DNA of 64,000 nt from positions 1-64,000 of the forward strand of contig NZ_JAVAMA010000005.1 of NCBI RefSeq assembly GCF_030730875.1, read 5' to 3'. This stretch comes from Sphingomonas sp. DG1-23 (GTDB lineage: Bacteria; Pseudomonadota; Alphaproteobacteria; Sphingomonadales; Sphingomonadaceae). Below the pieces are notes generated by a model. The model made no database searches, was not told the DNA's origin, and saw nothing but the letters and a program-made list of their open reading frames with translations. The position numbers were made by a program, and so were the translations under genes. This document shows positions 21,048-28,829 of the stretch, in pieces; position 1 is the stretch's first letter, and each line of letters starts with the position of its first letter.

Positions 21048-21358
21048 GCGTATCCGGGGCGCGGCCTGACCGCCGTGCCCTGCCTGCCCGGCGCGCCACG
21101 CGCCGCTTGCAAAATAGGATTTGCGCTGCTGCGATCGCGTTTCCGGCTCCAATAGGGCCGCGCTCTTTGACAGCAGTGCCTCCCGCCGAAAAGGCGCGCC
21201 AGTCGCGCCGGCGAAATCGCCAAGATCCCGTCCAATCGATTCGGCAAGCCAATTGCGTTGTGCTAAGTAGCGACTCATCACCGGCAGGCGTTTTTCGTAA
21301 GCGCCGGTGGCTGAGAGACCGGATCGTGCTCCCGCTTACTGACGTTCAGGAGCTTGCC
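21048..21358. other. 311-nt intergenic region with a leader hairpin
   Basis: No gene seen. CACCGGC at 21279-21285 pairs with GCCGGTG at 21303-21309 around a T-rich loop, about 50 nt before the next small gene. It could be a 5'-leader structure or a terminator. TTGCGT followed by TAAGTA near 21254-21268 could include a promoter but the match is weak. Confidence 0.3.
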
Positions 21359-21529
21359 ATGGACCTCGAATATCTGAGTCGCCGCCACGCCGACGAAGTC
21401 GCCCGTGCCGCCGCCGCCGATTGCGCCCCCGCGCGGATCGCGCATCAGCGGATGGCGCGCGGCTATGCCGATCGCATCGCCGCCCGCAAGCGCGCCGACT
21501 CAGCCGAAGAATCCGCCAACCCGCGCTGA
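21359..21529 (+). CDS. hypothetical small protein (56 aa)
   Basis: 56 residues, MDLEYLSRRHADEVARAAAA then HQRMARGYADRIAARK, forming one or two amphipathic helices rich in Ala, Arg and Glu. CAGGAG lies 6 nt upstream of the ATG. The length and pattern (histidine and arginine repeated on one helical face) suggest a small conserved cytoplasmic protein of unknown role. It precedes the TonB receptor operon by about 145 nt on the same strand and may or may not share its transcript. Confidence 0.62.
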   Translation: MDLEYLSRRHADEVARAAAADCAPARIAHQRMARGYADRIAARKRADSAEESANPR

Positions 21530-21673
21530 TCCGGCGCTATTCCGCAAAGGCCCGTACTCGTCTGTCGGCCGGCTCGACGCTAGGCCCCGATTCGATGGGA
21601 GCTTGACCCCCGCCCCGCCCGGACCGACAAAGCCGGGGCGCCGGGGGGCAGCGACAAGCGAGTGCCGGACTTG

Positions 21674-23542
21674 ATGCAAAGCCGATGGTGGGCGCCCCTT
21701 TTCCTCCTGACGCCCCTTCCCGCCGCCGCGGCGGACGATTCGCCCCAGGATCTCTCCACGCTGTCGATCGAGGAGCTGGCCCAGCTGCCGGTGCGCTCGG
21801 CGTCGAAGCGCGAGGAGCCGCTGAGCCGCGTTCCCAACGCCGCCTGGGTGATCACCAACGACGACATCGTCCGTTCGCCGGCCACCTCGATCCCCGAATT
21901 GCTCCGCGAGGCGCCCGGAGTCCAGGTCCAGCGGCTCAACGCCACCCAATATGCGGTCAGCGCGCGCGGCTTCGGCGGCTATGAGCCGTCGAACAAATTG
22001 CTCCTGCTGGTCGATGGCCGCAGCGGCTATTCGACGCTCCATTCGGGGGTGTTCTGGGACCTGCGCTCGCCGCTGCTCGAGGACATCGCCCAGATCGAGG
22101 TGATCAACGGCCCCGGCGGCACGCTCTACGGGCCGAACGCGGTCAACGGCGTGATCAACATCTTGTCGAAGGACGCGTTCGACGCGCAGGGCGGATTGAT
22201 CCGCGGCACCGCCGGCGCCCGCGAACGGACGCTCGGCGCGCGCTACGGCTTCGCATTGGGCAGCGACGCCGCGGTGCGGGTCTACGGCAATTATTACGAT
22301 CGCGAGGACATGCCCGATCGCGCCGCCGCCGGAATCGCCGACGATGCGATCCGCGGCTGGCAGGCCGGCTTCCGCGCCGACGTGCATGGCGCGGCGGACA
22401 GCTTCACCCTGCAGGGCGATCTGTTCGACAGCGACCGCTTCTTTGCCCCGGGCGACGGCAATCACGGGCACAACATCCTCGGCCGCTGGAATCACGAGCT
22501 GACCGGCAGCTCGTCGCTGCGCTTCCAGGCCTATTACGACTATTTCCAGCGCCGCGAGCTGCTGACCGTCAACAGCCTCGAGACGGTCGATGCCGAACTG
22601 CAATATAATCTCGCCAGCGGCGGTCACGAACTCGTCGCCGGGGTCGGCGGCCGGACGACGCGCGATTCGTTCGTCAACCGGTTCAACGCCTTCCGCCTCG
22701 ATCCGGAAAGCGCGCGGCTGTGGATCGGCAATGCCTTCGTCCAGGACCGCCTCGCTTTGTCGCGCACCTTGTCGCTGACCGCCGGGGTCAAGCTCGAAAG
22801 CTCGTCCTATACCGGCGTCCAGTTGCTCCCCAATCTGCGGCTGGCATGGCAAGCGGGGGAGCGCGCCTTGCTCTGGGCCTCGGTCGCCCGCGCGGTCCGC
22901 ACGCCGTCGCGGATCGATCGCGACCTCACCGAACCGGCGACCGTCGCAAGGGCCAGCCAGTTCGCTTCGGAGAAATTGACTGCGTTCGAGGCCGGCTATC
23001 GCGGCCAGCCGAGCGCGTCGACCTCGCTGTCGGTATCGTTGTTCTACAATCTCTATCACGATCTGCGCAGCCTCACCTTCATCGGCAATCCCTTCCCGCT
23101 CCAGCTCGGCAACGATCTGCGCGGGACGACCTATGGCGTCGAGGCCGCGGTGACCCGGCAGCTCACGCCGTGGTGGCGCGTGACCGGCACCGCCGCCTGG
23201 CTGGGCAAGGATTTCGAGCTTCGCCCGGGGACGATCGATCTCAGCGCGGGCGCGTCGCTCGGCCAGGATCCGGACTATCAGTTCGGACTCCGCTCGCGGA
23301 TGACCCTGCCGCAGGGCGTGCTCTTCGATGCCGGGCTGCGCGCGGTGGACGGGCTCGATAGCCCGGCGATCGACGGCTATGTCGAGGCCGACGCCCGGCT
23401 GAGCCTGCGGCTGAGCGACGCGGTCGAGCTCTATGTCGCAGGCGAGAATCTGCTCCACGCCCGGCATCTCGAGAGCAACGACGTCGCCCGCGCCCAGTGG
23501 ATCCAGCGCAGCGTCTATGCCGGGACCCGGCTGCGTTTCTGA
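21674..23542 (+). CDS. TonB-dependent receptor
   Basis: 622 residues, outer-membrane active transporter or sensor barrel. A signal peptide (about 1-20, ending AAAA) is followed by a short Ser/Leu-rich link, the plug domain (NAAWVITNDDI; PELLREAPGVQVQRL; ARGF; LLLLVDGRSGY; IEVINGPGGTLYGPNAVNGVINI) and a beta-barrel ending in aromatic residue (TRLRF). Residues SIEELAQLPVRSASKREEPL match plug-side segments of receptors paired with YfiR-like genes. Its TGA overlaps the next ATG by 1 nt. An alternative GTG start four codons upstream (21662) exists; the signal peptide fits either. Substrate unknown. Confidence 0.9.
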   Translation: MQSRWWAPLFLLTPLPAAAADDSPQDLSTLSIEELAQLPVRSASKREEPLSRVPNAAWVITNDDIVRSPATSIPELLREAPGVQVQRLNATQYAVSARGFGGYEPSNKLLLLVDGRSGYSTLHSGVFWDLRSPLLEDIAQIEVINGPGGTLYGPNAVNGVINILSKDAFDAQGGLIRGTAGARERTLGARYGFALGSDAAVRVYGNYYDREDMPDRAAAGIADDAIRGWQAGFRADVHGAADSFTLQGDLFDSDRFFAPGDGNHGHNILGRWNHELTGSSSLRFQAYYDYFQRRELLTVNSLETVDAELQYNLASGGHELVAGVGGRTTRDSFVNRFNAFRLDPESARLWIGNAFVQDRLALSRTLSLTAGVKLESSSYTGVQLLPNLRLAWQAGERALLWASVARAVRTPSRIDRDLTEPATVARASQFASEKLTAFEAGYRGQPSASTSLSVSLFYNLYHDLRSLTFIGNPFPLQLGNDLRGTTYGVEAAVTRQLTPWWRVTGTAAWLGKDFELRPGTIDLSAGASLGQDPDYQFGLRSRMTLPQGVLFDAGLRAVDGLDSPAIDGYVEADARLSLRLSDAVELYVAGENLLHARHLESNDVARAQWIQRSVYAGTRLRF

Positions 23543-24096
23543 TGCGCGCCGGCCGGCTCCTGTTCGCGCTCTGCGCATTCGCGGCGATGTCGCCGCCCGC
23601 CGCGGCGTCGTCCGGGCCGCAGGCGAGCGAGGACGCGGTCAAGGCCGCGTTTCTTCCCAAGTTCGTGCGCTATATCGAGCTGCCGGCAGGGGTGCAGCCC
23701 GAGGCCGGCCAGCCTTTCTACCTCTGCGTGATCGGTCGCGACCCGTTCGGGCCGGGACTCGATCGTGCGGCGGCGAGCGAGATCGTCGACGGGCGGCCGA
23801 TCGCGGTGCGACGCTTCGCCAACGCCGATGCGCCGGCGGTGGCGGGCTGCCACGCCGCCTATGTCGCCGGAGCCAATGACCAGCAGACCGTCCAGATCCT
23901 CTCGGTGCTTCGCCGCCAGCCGACCCTGACCATCACCGACAGCCGCTGGGGCAAGCCGCGCGGGATGATCCATTTCACGGTGGAGGGCGCGCGGGTGCGC
24001 TTCCACATCGACGACGAGGCGGCGGCTGCGCGCGGGATCGGTATCAGTTCGCGATTGCTTGCATTGGCGGTCGAAGTGAAGCAGCGCACCTCCTGA
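23542..24096 (+). CDS. YfiR/DUF4154 family periplasmic protein
   Basis: 184 residues with a Sec signal (about 1-22, ending AAAS) and a YfiR domain: FLPKFVRYIELP near the mature N-terminus, FYLCVIGRDPFG, CHAAYVAG, LTITDSRW, and a C-terminal ISSRLLALAVEV. In Pseudomonas, YfiR restrains the diguanylate cyclase YfiN in the periplasm. Here the neighbours are a TonB receptor and a membrane histidine kinase, joined by TGATG overlaps on both sides. YfiR probably modulates that kinase instead. The start at 23542 gives the signal peptide and the 1-nt overlap. Confidence 0.85.
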   Translation: MRAGRLLFALCAFAAMSPPAAASSGPQASEDAVKAAFLPKFVRYIELPAGVQPEAGQPFYLCVIGRDPFGPGLDRAAASEIVDGRPIAVRRFANADAPAVAGCHAAYVAGANDQQTVQILSVLRRQPTLTITDSRWGKPRGMIHFTVEGARVRFHIDDEAAAARGIGISSRLLALAVEVKQRTS

Positions 24097-25841
24097 TGCG
24101 GATCGAGGACATCAGCGGCCGCTGGCGCAGCTTTCCGGTCGCGATCACCGTGGTGCTGGTCGCGCTGCTGCTGCTCGGCGGCATCCTCACCGTGGTCCAG
24201 GGCGAAACGGGCTATCTGAGCCAGAAGCAGCGCGAGACCCAGGCCCAGACCGACATTCTCGCCGCCAGCGTGGTCGCCGCGCTCGACTTCGGCGACGCCG
24301 CCGCTGCGCGCGAGTCGGTCGACGCCCTCCGCGCCGACCGGCAGGTCCGGATGGCGGCGATCTATGACCGCGCCGGCAGGCTGGTCGCCGGCTATGCCCG
24401 CCGGGGACAGGTCATTCCCGCCCGGCTGGCCGACGCGAACGCCGGCGTCGACGTGATCGCGGCGCGCGTCGCCGTCACGCGCTCGGGCGAGCAGATCGGC
24501 ACGGCCTATATCGCAGTCGATTCCCAGCCTTTTTCGACCCGCGTCCGTCGCTATCTGCTCATCGGCCTGCTCATCGTCATGGCGGCCCTGGTCGCGGCGG
24601 TGCTCGGGATCGCCCAGATCGCGCTGGGCCGCGCCAATCGCGAGCTCGAGGCCCGGGCGGCTGCGCTCGCCGACGCCAATGCCGAGCTCACCCACCAGAT
24701 CGCCGAGCGCACCAAGGCCGAGGAGCAGCTTCGCCAGGCGCAGAAGATGCAGGCGCTCGGCCAGCTCACCGGCGGCATCGCGCACGATTTCAACAATCTG
24801 CTCACCGTGATCCAGGGTTCGGCCGACATGCTGCTGCGGCCCGGCCTCACCGAGGAACGCCGCAAGCGCTTCGCCGACGCCATCGTCCAGGCCGCGGCGC
24901 GCGCCGCCGCGCTGACCAGCCAGCTGCTCGCCTTCGCGCGGCGCCAGCCGCTCAAGCCCGAAGTGATCGACGTCAACACGATGATCGCGGGGATGACCGA
25001 ATTGCTCGACCGCGCGCTGGGCGAGCGGGTGATCGTCGAGACCGATCTCGCCGACGGCGTGGGCACGGTCGAGGCCGACCGCGCGCAGCTCGTCTCGGCG
25101 GTGCTCAACATCGCGGTCAACGGCCGCGATGCGATGCCCGACGGCGGCACACTCCACATCTCCACCGTCCGCGAGGAGGGCGAGCAGGGCCCGGTGATCG
25201 CTCTGTCGATCGCGGATACCGGCGCGGGCATGGATGCCCCGACGATCGAACGCGCGATGGAGCCCTTCTTCACCACCAAGGCCGCCGGCAAGGGCACCGG
25301 GCTCGGGCTCAGCCAGGTGTATGGCTTCGCCACCCAATCGGGCGGCGATCTCCGCATCGAGAGCAGCCCCGGCAACGGCACGCGCGTCACCATCCTGCTG
25401 CCGTGCAGCGACCTCGAACAGGCCGCGTCGCCAGAGGCGCCGTCGATGCTGTCCGCCGGCGGCCGCACCGGATCGGTGCTGCTCGTCGAGGATAATGAGG
25501 AAGTCGGCGAGTTCGCCGAGGCGCTGTTGCGCGAGCTCGGCCACCGGGTCGTCCGCACCCGCTCGGGCAATGAAGCGCTCGAGGTCGCCCGGGCGGCGCG
25601 GTTCGATGTGGTGCTGAGCGACGTGGTGATGCCGGGGATGAGCGGGCTCGAACTGGCCGAGGCGCTCGGCGCCGCGCAGCCGGAGCTGCCGGTGATCCTC
25701 ACCACCGGCTATAGCGACGAGATCTCGCGCTCGGGCGCGGGCGGACGGCCGGTGCTGCTCAAACCCTATCGGCTCGATACGCTGGCGTCGGTAATCGACG
25801 AGATGCTGCGCGCGCCGGCCGAGCGGACTAAAGCTTCGTGA
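24096..25841 (+). CDS. membrane hybrid histidine kinase with C-terminal receiver
   Basis: 581 residues. Membrane segments at about 12-35 and 150-172 enclose a periplasmic sensor of CHASE8 type. A coiled coil (about 175-215) leads to HisKA with phospho-accepting H230 in IAHDFNNLL, a hallmark of the HPK4-like kinases. HATPase boxes (DTGAGM, GTGLGLS) and a receiver with D509 (VLSDVVMPGMSG) follow. Third gene of the receptor-YfiR-kinase operon, starting inside the YfiR stop. It probably reports periplasmic YfiR state, or receptor occupancy. Its 3' end overlaps the convergent methyltransferase gene by 14 nt. No DNA-binding partner is adjacent. Confidence 0.9.
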   Translation: MRIEDISGRWRSFPVAITVVLVALLLLGGILTVVQGETGYLSQKQRETQAQTDILAASVVAALDFGDAAAARESVDALRADRQVRMAAIYDRAGRLVAGYARRGQVIPARLADANAGVDVIAARVAVTRSGEQIGTAYIAVDSQPFSTRVRRYLLIGLLIVMAALVAAVLGIAQIALGRANRELEARAAALADANAELTHQIAERTKAEEQLRQAQKMQALGQLTGGIAHDFNNLLTVIQGSADMLLRPGLTEERRKRFADAIVQAAARAAALTSQLLAFARRQPLKPEVIDVNTMIAGMTELLDRALGERVIVETDLADGVGTVEADRAQLVSAVLNIAVNGRDAMPDGGTLHISTVREEGEQGPVIALSIADTGAGMDAPTIERAMEPFFTTKAAGKGTGLGLSQVYGFATQSGGDLRIESSPGNGTRVTILLPCSDLEQAASPEAPSMLSAGGRTGSVLLVEDNEEVGEFAEALLRELGHRVVRTRSGNEALEVARAARFDVVLSDVVMPGMSGLELAEALGAAQPELPVILTTGYSDEISRSGAGGRPVLLKPYRLDTLASVIDEMLRAPAERTKAS

Positions 25842-26763
25842 AGATTGCCGCGACCACCGCGATCCGATCGACCTCGGCATAAGCCGGCCGCTCGAGTTCC
25901 TCACCGAAGACGTCGGGATCGAGCGCGCGATAGCGAAGGCCGCAATCCTCCGCGGCGGCGAGCGCCACCAAAGCCTCCCCCAGAAGGTCGCTCCCCCGAA
26001 CGATCGCGCTCCCGGTATAGAGGATCAGCCTGCCCCCCGGCGCCAGTCTGCGTACCGCCATGCGCGCCATGTCCACCGACACCTGGCCGCCGAACATGCC
26101 GCCGCCGTCGCGATAGGTGCGCGCGCCCTCGTCGATGATGTAGGGCGGATTGGCGAGCGCGAGATCGATCGGCGCCTCGACCGGATCGAGATTTTCGCTC
26201 TCCACTCCGAGGATCGCGACGCCTGCCGCGTGCGCATTGATCGCGGCGAGCCGCAGCGCGGCAGGGTTCACGTCGGTCATCCAGACCTTGGCGTCGGCGC
26301 ACAGCCTCGCGGCGACCATCGCACCCACCCCGGCGCCGGTGCCGATATCGACGATCGTCGCGGCGTGGGGCACGCCTTGCCTCGCCAGCTCGGCTTCGAT
26401 CAGATCGGCGAAGCGATAGCTGTCCGGCCCGAAGAACACCGAATCCTCGGCCTCGGTCGGCCAGGCGGAGTGCAGATAGAGCGCATCCTTCAGCGACGAT
26501 ACCCGAAGCCGGCTCCGCCACAGTCCGTCGCCCATGGCCTCCAGCGCACCGCCGGCATCCAGCAATGCGAGAAGCTCGGCGTCGATGCGCGCGCGCTCGA
26601 ACGGCAGGCTCCAGCCCAATATGTCGAAAAGATCCCGCGCCACGCGGCGATCGGCACGCGCGACGACCCGGGCATGCGTCGCCGGCGTGGGCGTGACGAA
26701 GCGATAGCCGCGTTGCCCCAGAGTTTCGAGAAGGCGCAACAGCGCCGCATCCGATTCGGTCAT
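25828..26763 (-). CDS. class I SAM-dependent methyltransferase
   Basis: 311 residues. The SAM-binding glycine loop is IVDIGTGAGVG at about residue 138, the acidic ribose-contact strand is VWMTDVNP, and the ANPPYI motif marks an amino-methylating enzyme of the N6-adenine/N5-glutamine class. The N-terminal ~115 residues are a helical extension. Relatives include RlmG/RsmC-type rRNA methyltransferases and PrmC-like enzymes. The substrate cannot be fixed from the sequence. Convergent with and overlapping the hybrid kinase by 14 nt. It lies downstream of the tRNA-Val terminator. Confidence 0.82.
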   Translation of the reverse strand: MTESDAALLRLLETLGQRGYRFVTPTPATHARVVARADRRVARDLFDILGWSLPFERARIDAELLALLDAGGALEAMGDGLWRSRLRVSSLKDALYLHSAWPTEAEDSVFFGPDSYRFADLIEAELARQGVPHAATIVDIGTGAGVGAMVAARLCADAKVWMTDVNPAALRLAAINAHAAGVAILGVESENLDPVEAPIDLALANPPYIIDEGARTYRDGGGMFGGQVSVDMARMAVRRLAPGGRLILYTGSAIVRGSDLLGEALVALAAAEDCGLRYRALDPDVFGEELERPAYAEVDRIAVVAAIFTKL

Positions 26764-26778
26764 GAGACTTCAGGACAC

Positions 26779-26814
26779 AAAAAAGCCCGCGGAGCCAAGG
26801 GGCTCAACGCGGGC
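26779..26814 (-). terminator. Rho-independent terminator of tRNA-Val
   Basis: On the minus strand GCCCGCG..GAGCC pairs with GGCTC..CGCGGGC (26785-26814), followed by six U residues (A tract at 26779-26784). It lies 10 nt downstream of the tRNA 3' end. Confidence 0.88.
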
Positions 26815-26823
26815 TTCCTTTGA

Positions 26824-26898
26824 TGGTGGGCGTGGCAAGGATTGAACTTGCGACCCCTGCGATGTCAACACAGTGCTCTACCACTGAGCTACACGCCC
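26824..26898 (-). tRNA. tRNA-Val (anticodon GAC)
   Basis: A complete cloverleaf on the minus strand: acceptor GGGCGTG/CACGCCC, D arm with AGCTC...GAGC, anticodon stem CTGTG/CGCAG with loop TTGACAT (anticodon GAC), variable loop GGGTC, T arm GCAAG-TTCAATC-CTTGC, discriminator A and genomically encoded CCA. 75 nt in all. Confidence 0.97.
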
Positions 26899-26957
26899 CC
26901 AAGGAGGGCGCGCTTTAGCGGGGCTTTTTCCGCCGCGCAAGCGCCCTCATCGCTAAA

Positions 26958-27332
26958 TCAGTTGAAGCCCGCATTCTCCGACTGGAACATGCGATCGACC
27001 TCGAGCACGAGGTCGCGCAGGTGGAACGGCTTGGAGAGCACGCGCGCCTGCGGAACCTGCTTGCCGGCCTTGAGCGTCACCGCCGCGAAGCCGGTGATGA
27101 ACATCACCCGCATCTCCGGCGCCATCTCGCTGGCGCGCTGGGCAAGCTCGATCCCGTCCATTTCGGGCATGACGATGTCGGTAAGGAGCAGATCGAATCG
27201 CTCGGCCTCGAGCAGCGGAATCGCCTCGGTGCCGCGATCGACCGCGCTGACCGCATAGCCCGAGCGTTCGAGCGCCCGGGTGAGGTATTCCCGCATCACG
27301 CGGTCATCCTCGGCCAGCAGAATCCGGATCAT
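26958..27332 (-). CDS. cpdR: CpdR-type response regulator
   Basis: 124-residue receiver. The acidic pair is D9-D10, the phospho-acceptor D52 lies in LLLTDIVMPEMDGIELA, and the stretch MFITGFAAVTL with VLSKPFHLRDLV is the fingerprint of CpdR. In Caulobacter, unphosphorylated CpdR docks on the ClpXP protease and primes degradation of cell-cycle proteins; phosphorylation through CckA-ChpT turns it off. The start at 27332 gives MIRILLAEDD; the longer frame adds a non-conserved leader. Monocistronic and divergent from an N-formylglutamate amidohydrolase gene. Confidence 0.92.
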   Translation of the reverse strand: MIRILLAEDDRVMREYLTRALERSGYAVSAVDRGTEAIPLLEAERFDLLLTDIVMPEMDGIELAQRASEMAPEMRVMFITGFAAVTLKAGKQVPQARVLSKPFHLRDLVLEVDRMFQSENAGFN

Positions 27333-27445
27333 CACTACCCCAACCAATCTAGGTCGCCATCCTATGCGCAAAGCCTTTAAAAATTTCCAGCACGTTTACC
27401 GGGCGGCGATTGCTGACGGGGCGTGCCGTGCCTAGTCAGGGACCA

Positions 27446-28291
27446 GTGACGACAATCGCCTCCTTCGTGCGCCACGGGCCGCTCGAGCCGGTCACGCCGG
27501 TGATATTGTCCGTGCCGCATGCCGGCCGCGACTATCCGCCGGCGCTGCGCGCGGCGCTCCGCGTGCCGCTGGCGGCGCTCAAGGGCCTCGAGGATCGCTA
27601 TGCCGACGCGCTCGGCCTCGACGCGCGCCGAGCCGAGACCTTGTTCGTCGCGCAGCGCGCCCGCGCATGGATCGATCTCAATCGCGGCGAGCATGAGCGC
27701 GACCCGCGACTCGATGACGGCGCGGCGCGGATCGGCCATCCGCAATCGGCCAAATTGCGCAGCGGGCTCGGGCTGGTGCCGCGCCGCGTCGGCAATTCGG
27801 GGGACATCTGGCAGCGCCGGCTTTCGGCCGACGAGGTCGACCAGCGGATCGCGGCCGATCACCGGCCCTATCATGCCGCGCTCGCCGCCGCGCTCGCCTC
27901 GGCGCGGGCGCGTTTCGGAGTCGCGGTGCTGGTCGACATACATTCGATGCCGTCGCTGGGGCCCGCGGAAAGCGCGCCGCGCCTCGTGCTCGGCGATCGC
28001 TTCGGCAAATCGGCGGCGGGGCGGTTCACCGGCCGGATCGAAGGAGTCGCGCGCGCGCACGGCATCGCCACTGCAGCGAACGCGCCTTATTCGGGCGGGC
28101 ACATCCTCGAGCGCCATGGCGAACCACGGCGCGGCGTGCACGCCGTCCAGCTGGAATTCGACCGCGGGCTCTATCTCGACCAGGCGCTGGACGGGCCCGG
28201 CGAAGGCCTCCCCGCCACCAGCCGCCTGCTTCGGGCGATCGTCGACGCAGTCACCGACGAAGCCCTGCCGAGCGCGCTCGCCGCCGAATAA
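27446..28291 (+). CDS. N-formylglutamate amidohydrolase family protein
   Basis: About 281 residues. PVILSVPHAGRDYP, WIDLNRGEHERD, LVDIHSMPSLGP and APYSGGHI are the conserved zinc-site and substrate segments of the HutG-like amidohydrolases, which hydrolyse N-formyl-L-glutamate to formate and glutamate. A second, more distant family member (38679-39494) sits in the hut operon, so this one may act on another N-acyl amino acid. I place the start at GTG 27446, preceded by CAGGGA; a TTG at 27410 would add 12 residues. Divergent from cpdR; its stop codon is immediately followed by the minus-strand sRNA terminator. Confidence 0.8.
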   Translation: MTTIASFVRHGPLEPVTPVILSVPHAGRDYPPALRAALRVPLAALKGLEDRYADALGLDARRAETLFVAQRARAWIDLNRGEHERDPRLDDGAARIGHPQSAKLRSGLGLVPRRVGNSGDIWQRRLSADEVDQRIAADHRPYHAALAAALASARARFGVAVLVDIHSMPSLGPAESAPRLVLGDRFGKSAAGRFTGRIEGVARAHGIATAANAPYSGGHILERHGEPRRGVHAVQLEFDRGLYLDQALDGPGEGLPATSRLLRAIVDAVTDEALPSALAAE

Positions 28292-28395
28292 AAAACCACC
28301 TCGTGCACGGGGCACGAGGTGGCCAAGGTTCAGGGAGGAGACACGCCCGAGGGCGTGTCGCACGGCTTCGTGAAAGGGGGGACACGACGCCGTAC
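28290..28395 (-). ncRNA. candidate trans-acting small RNA with anti-Shine-Dalgarno loop
   Basis: A complete small transcription unit is visible on the minus strand. A strong sigma70-like promoter (28402-28429) precedes about 105 nt of non-coding sequence ending in a near-perfect Rho-independent terminator. Between them are a small CACG/CGTG stem (28361-28372), a GACACGCCC/GGGCGTGTC hairpin (28340-28359) and an unpaired CUCCUCCCUG (28331-28340), complementary to ribosome-binding sites. That layout, with CUCCUCCC-type single-stranded loops, is typical of alphaproteobacterial regulatory sRNAs. No ORF of note is inside. Targets are unknown. I cannot assign it to a named sRNA family. Confidence 0.7.
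28296..28322 (-). terminator. Rho-independent terminator of the candidate sRNA
   Basis: CCACCTCGTGC (28296-28306) and its exact reverse complement (28312-28322) enclose a 5-nt loop. Read leftward it is followed by six U residues (28290-28295). Confidence 0.88.
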
Positions 28396-28401
28396 AGTGC
28401 A

Positions 28402-28429
28402 AATATAGTTGAGACGCCAGGGAGTTCAA
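28402..28429 (-). promoter_or_regulatory. sigma70-type promoter of the candidate sRNA
   Basis: Minus strand: TTGAAC (28424-28429), 16-nt spacer, TATATT (28402-28407). Transcription would start near 28393-28398. Confidence 0.72.
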
Positions 28430-28829
28430 GGCCCTGCGAGGAACCGTGCAGTCGCAGGGACAAACGGTCCGGCGCGGCTCGATCGACGCATAGAGGGCAT
28501 CGCTGCCGAACCCGTTCGGCGAGGCCGGCGCGCCGTCCGACCTGCCCAAACGGCAGACGTTTCACCTTCCGATCGCATCGAGATCATTTGCTATGGACTC
28601 GAAGTCGCGGGCGAGTAACCTTGCGCCGGTCTGATCTGAATCAAAATCGAGTCGCGCGGGGCAAAGCTCCACCCTGAGGTTGTCGGGTGGCGCAATGCGA
28701 TCGGGGATTGAGGCAATATTGGCAATTCTGGGGACACGCGCGACACCGTCGTGGCGTGCCGCAGTCGTGTTTTCATGCTCTTGCGGGCAGCTACTGCCCG
28801 TGCGCTGCGAACGATAAGAGGAGACGGAC
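28430..28829. other. 400-nt non-coding region upstream of the adhesin gene
   Basis: No credible gene on either strand; the frames present are Arg/Ser-rich shadows. It must contain the adhesin promoter and, at the left, the divergent sRNA promoter. AGAGGAG at about 28817 is the adhesin ribosome-binding site. Confidence 0.4.

Noticed and set aside
21300..21330. GGCTGAGAGACC resembling part of a TPP riboswitch
   Set aside because: Only the CTGAGA fragment is present; none of the other conserved TPP segments occur nearby.
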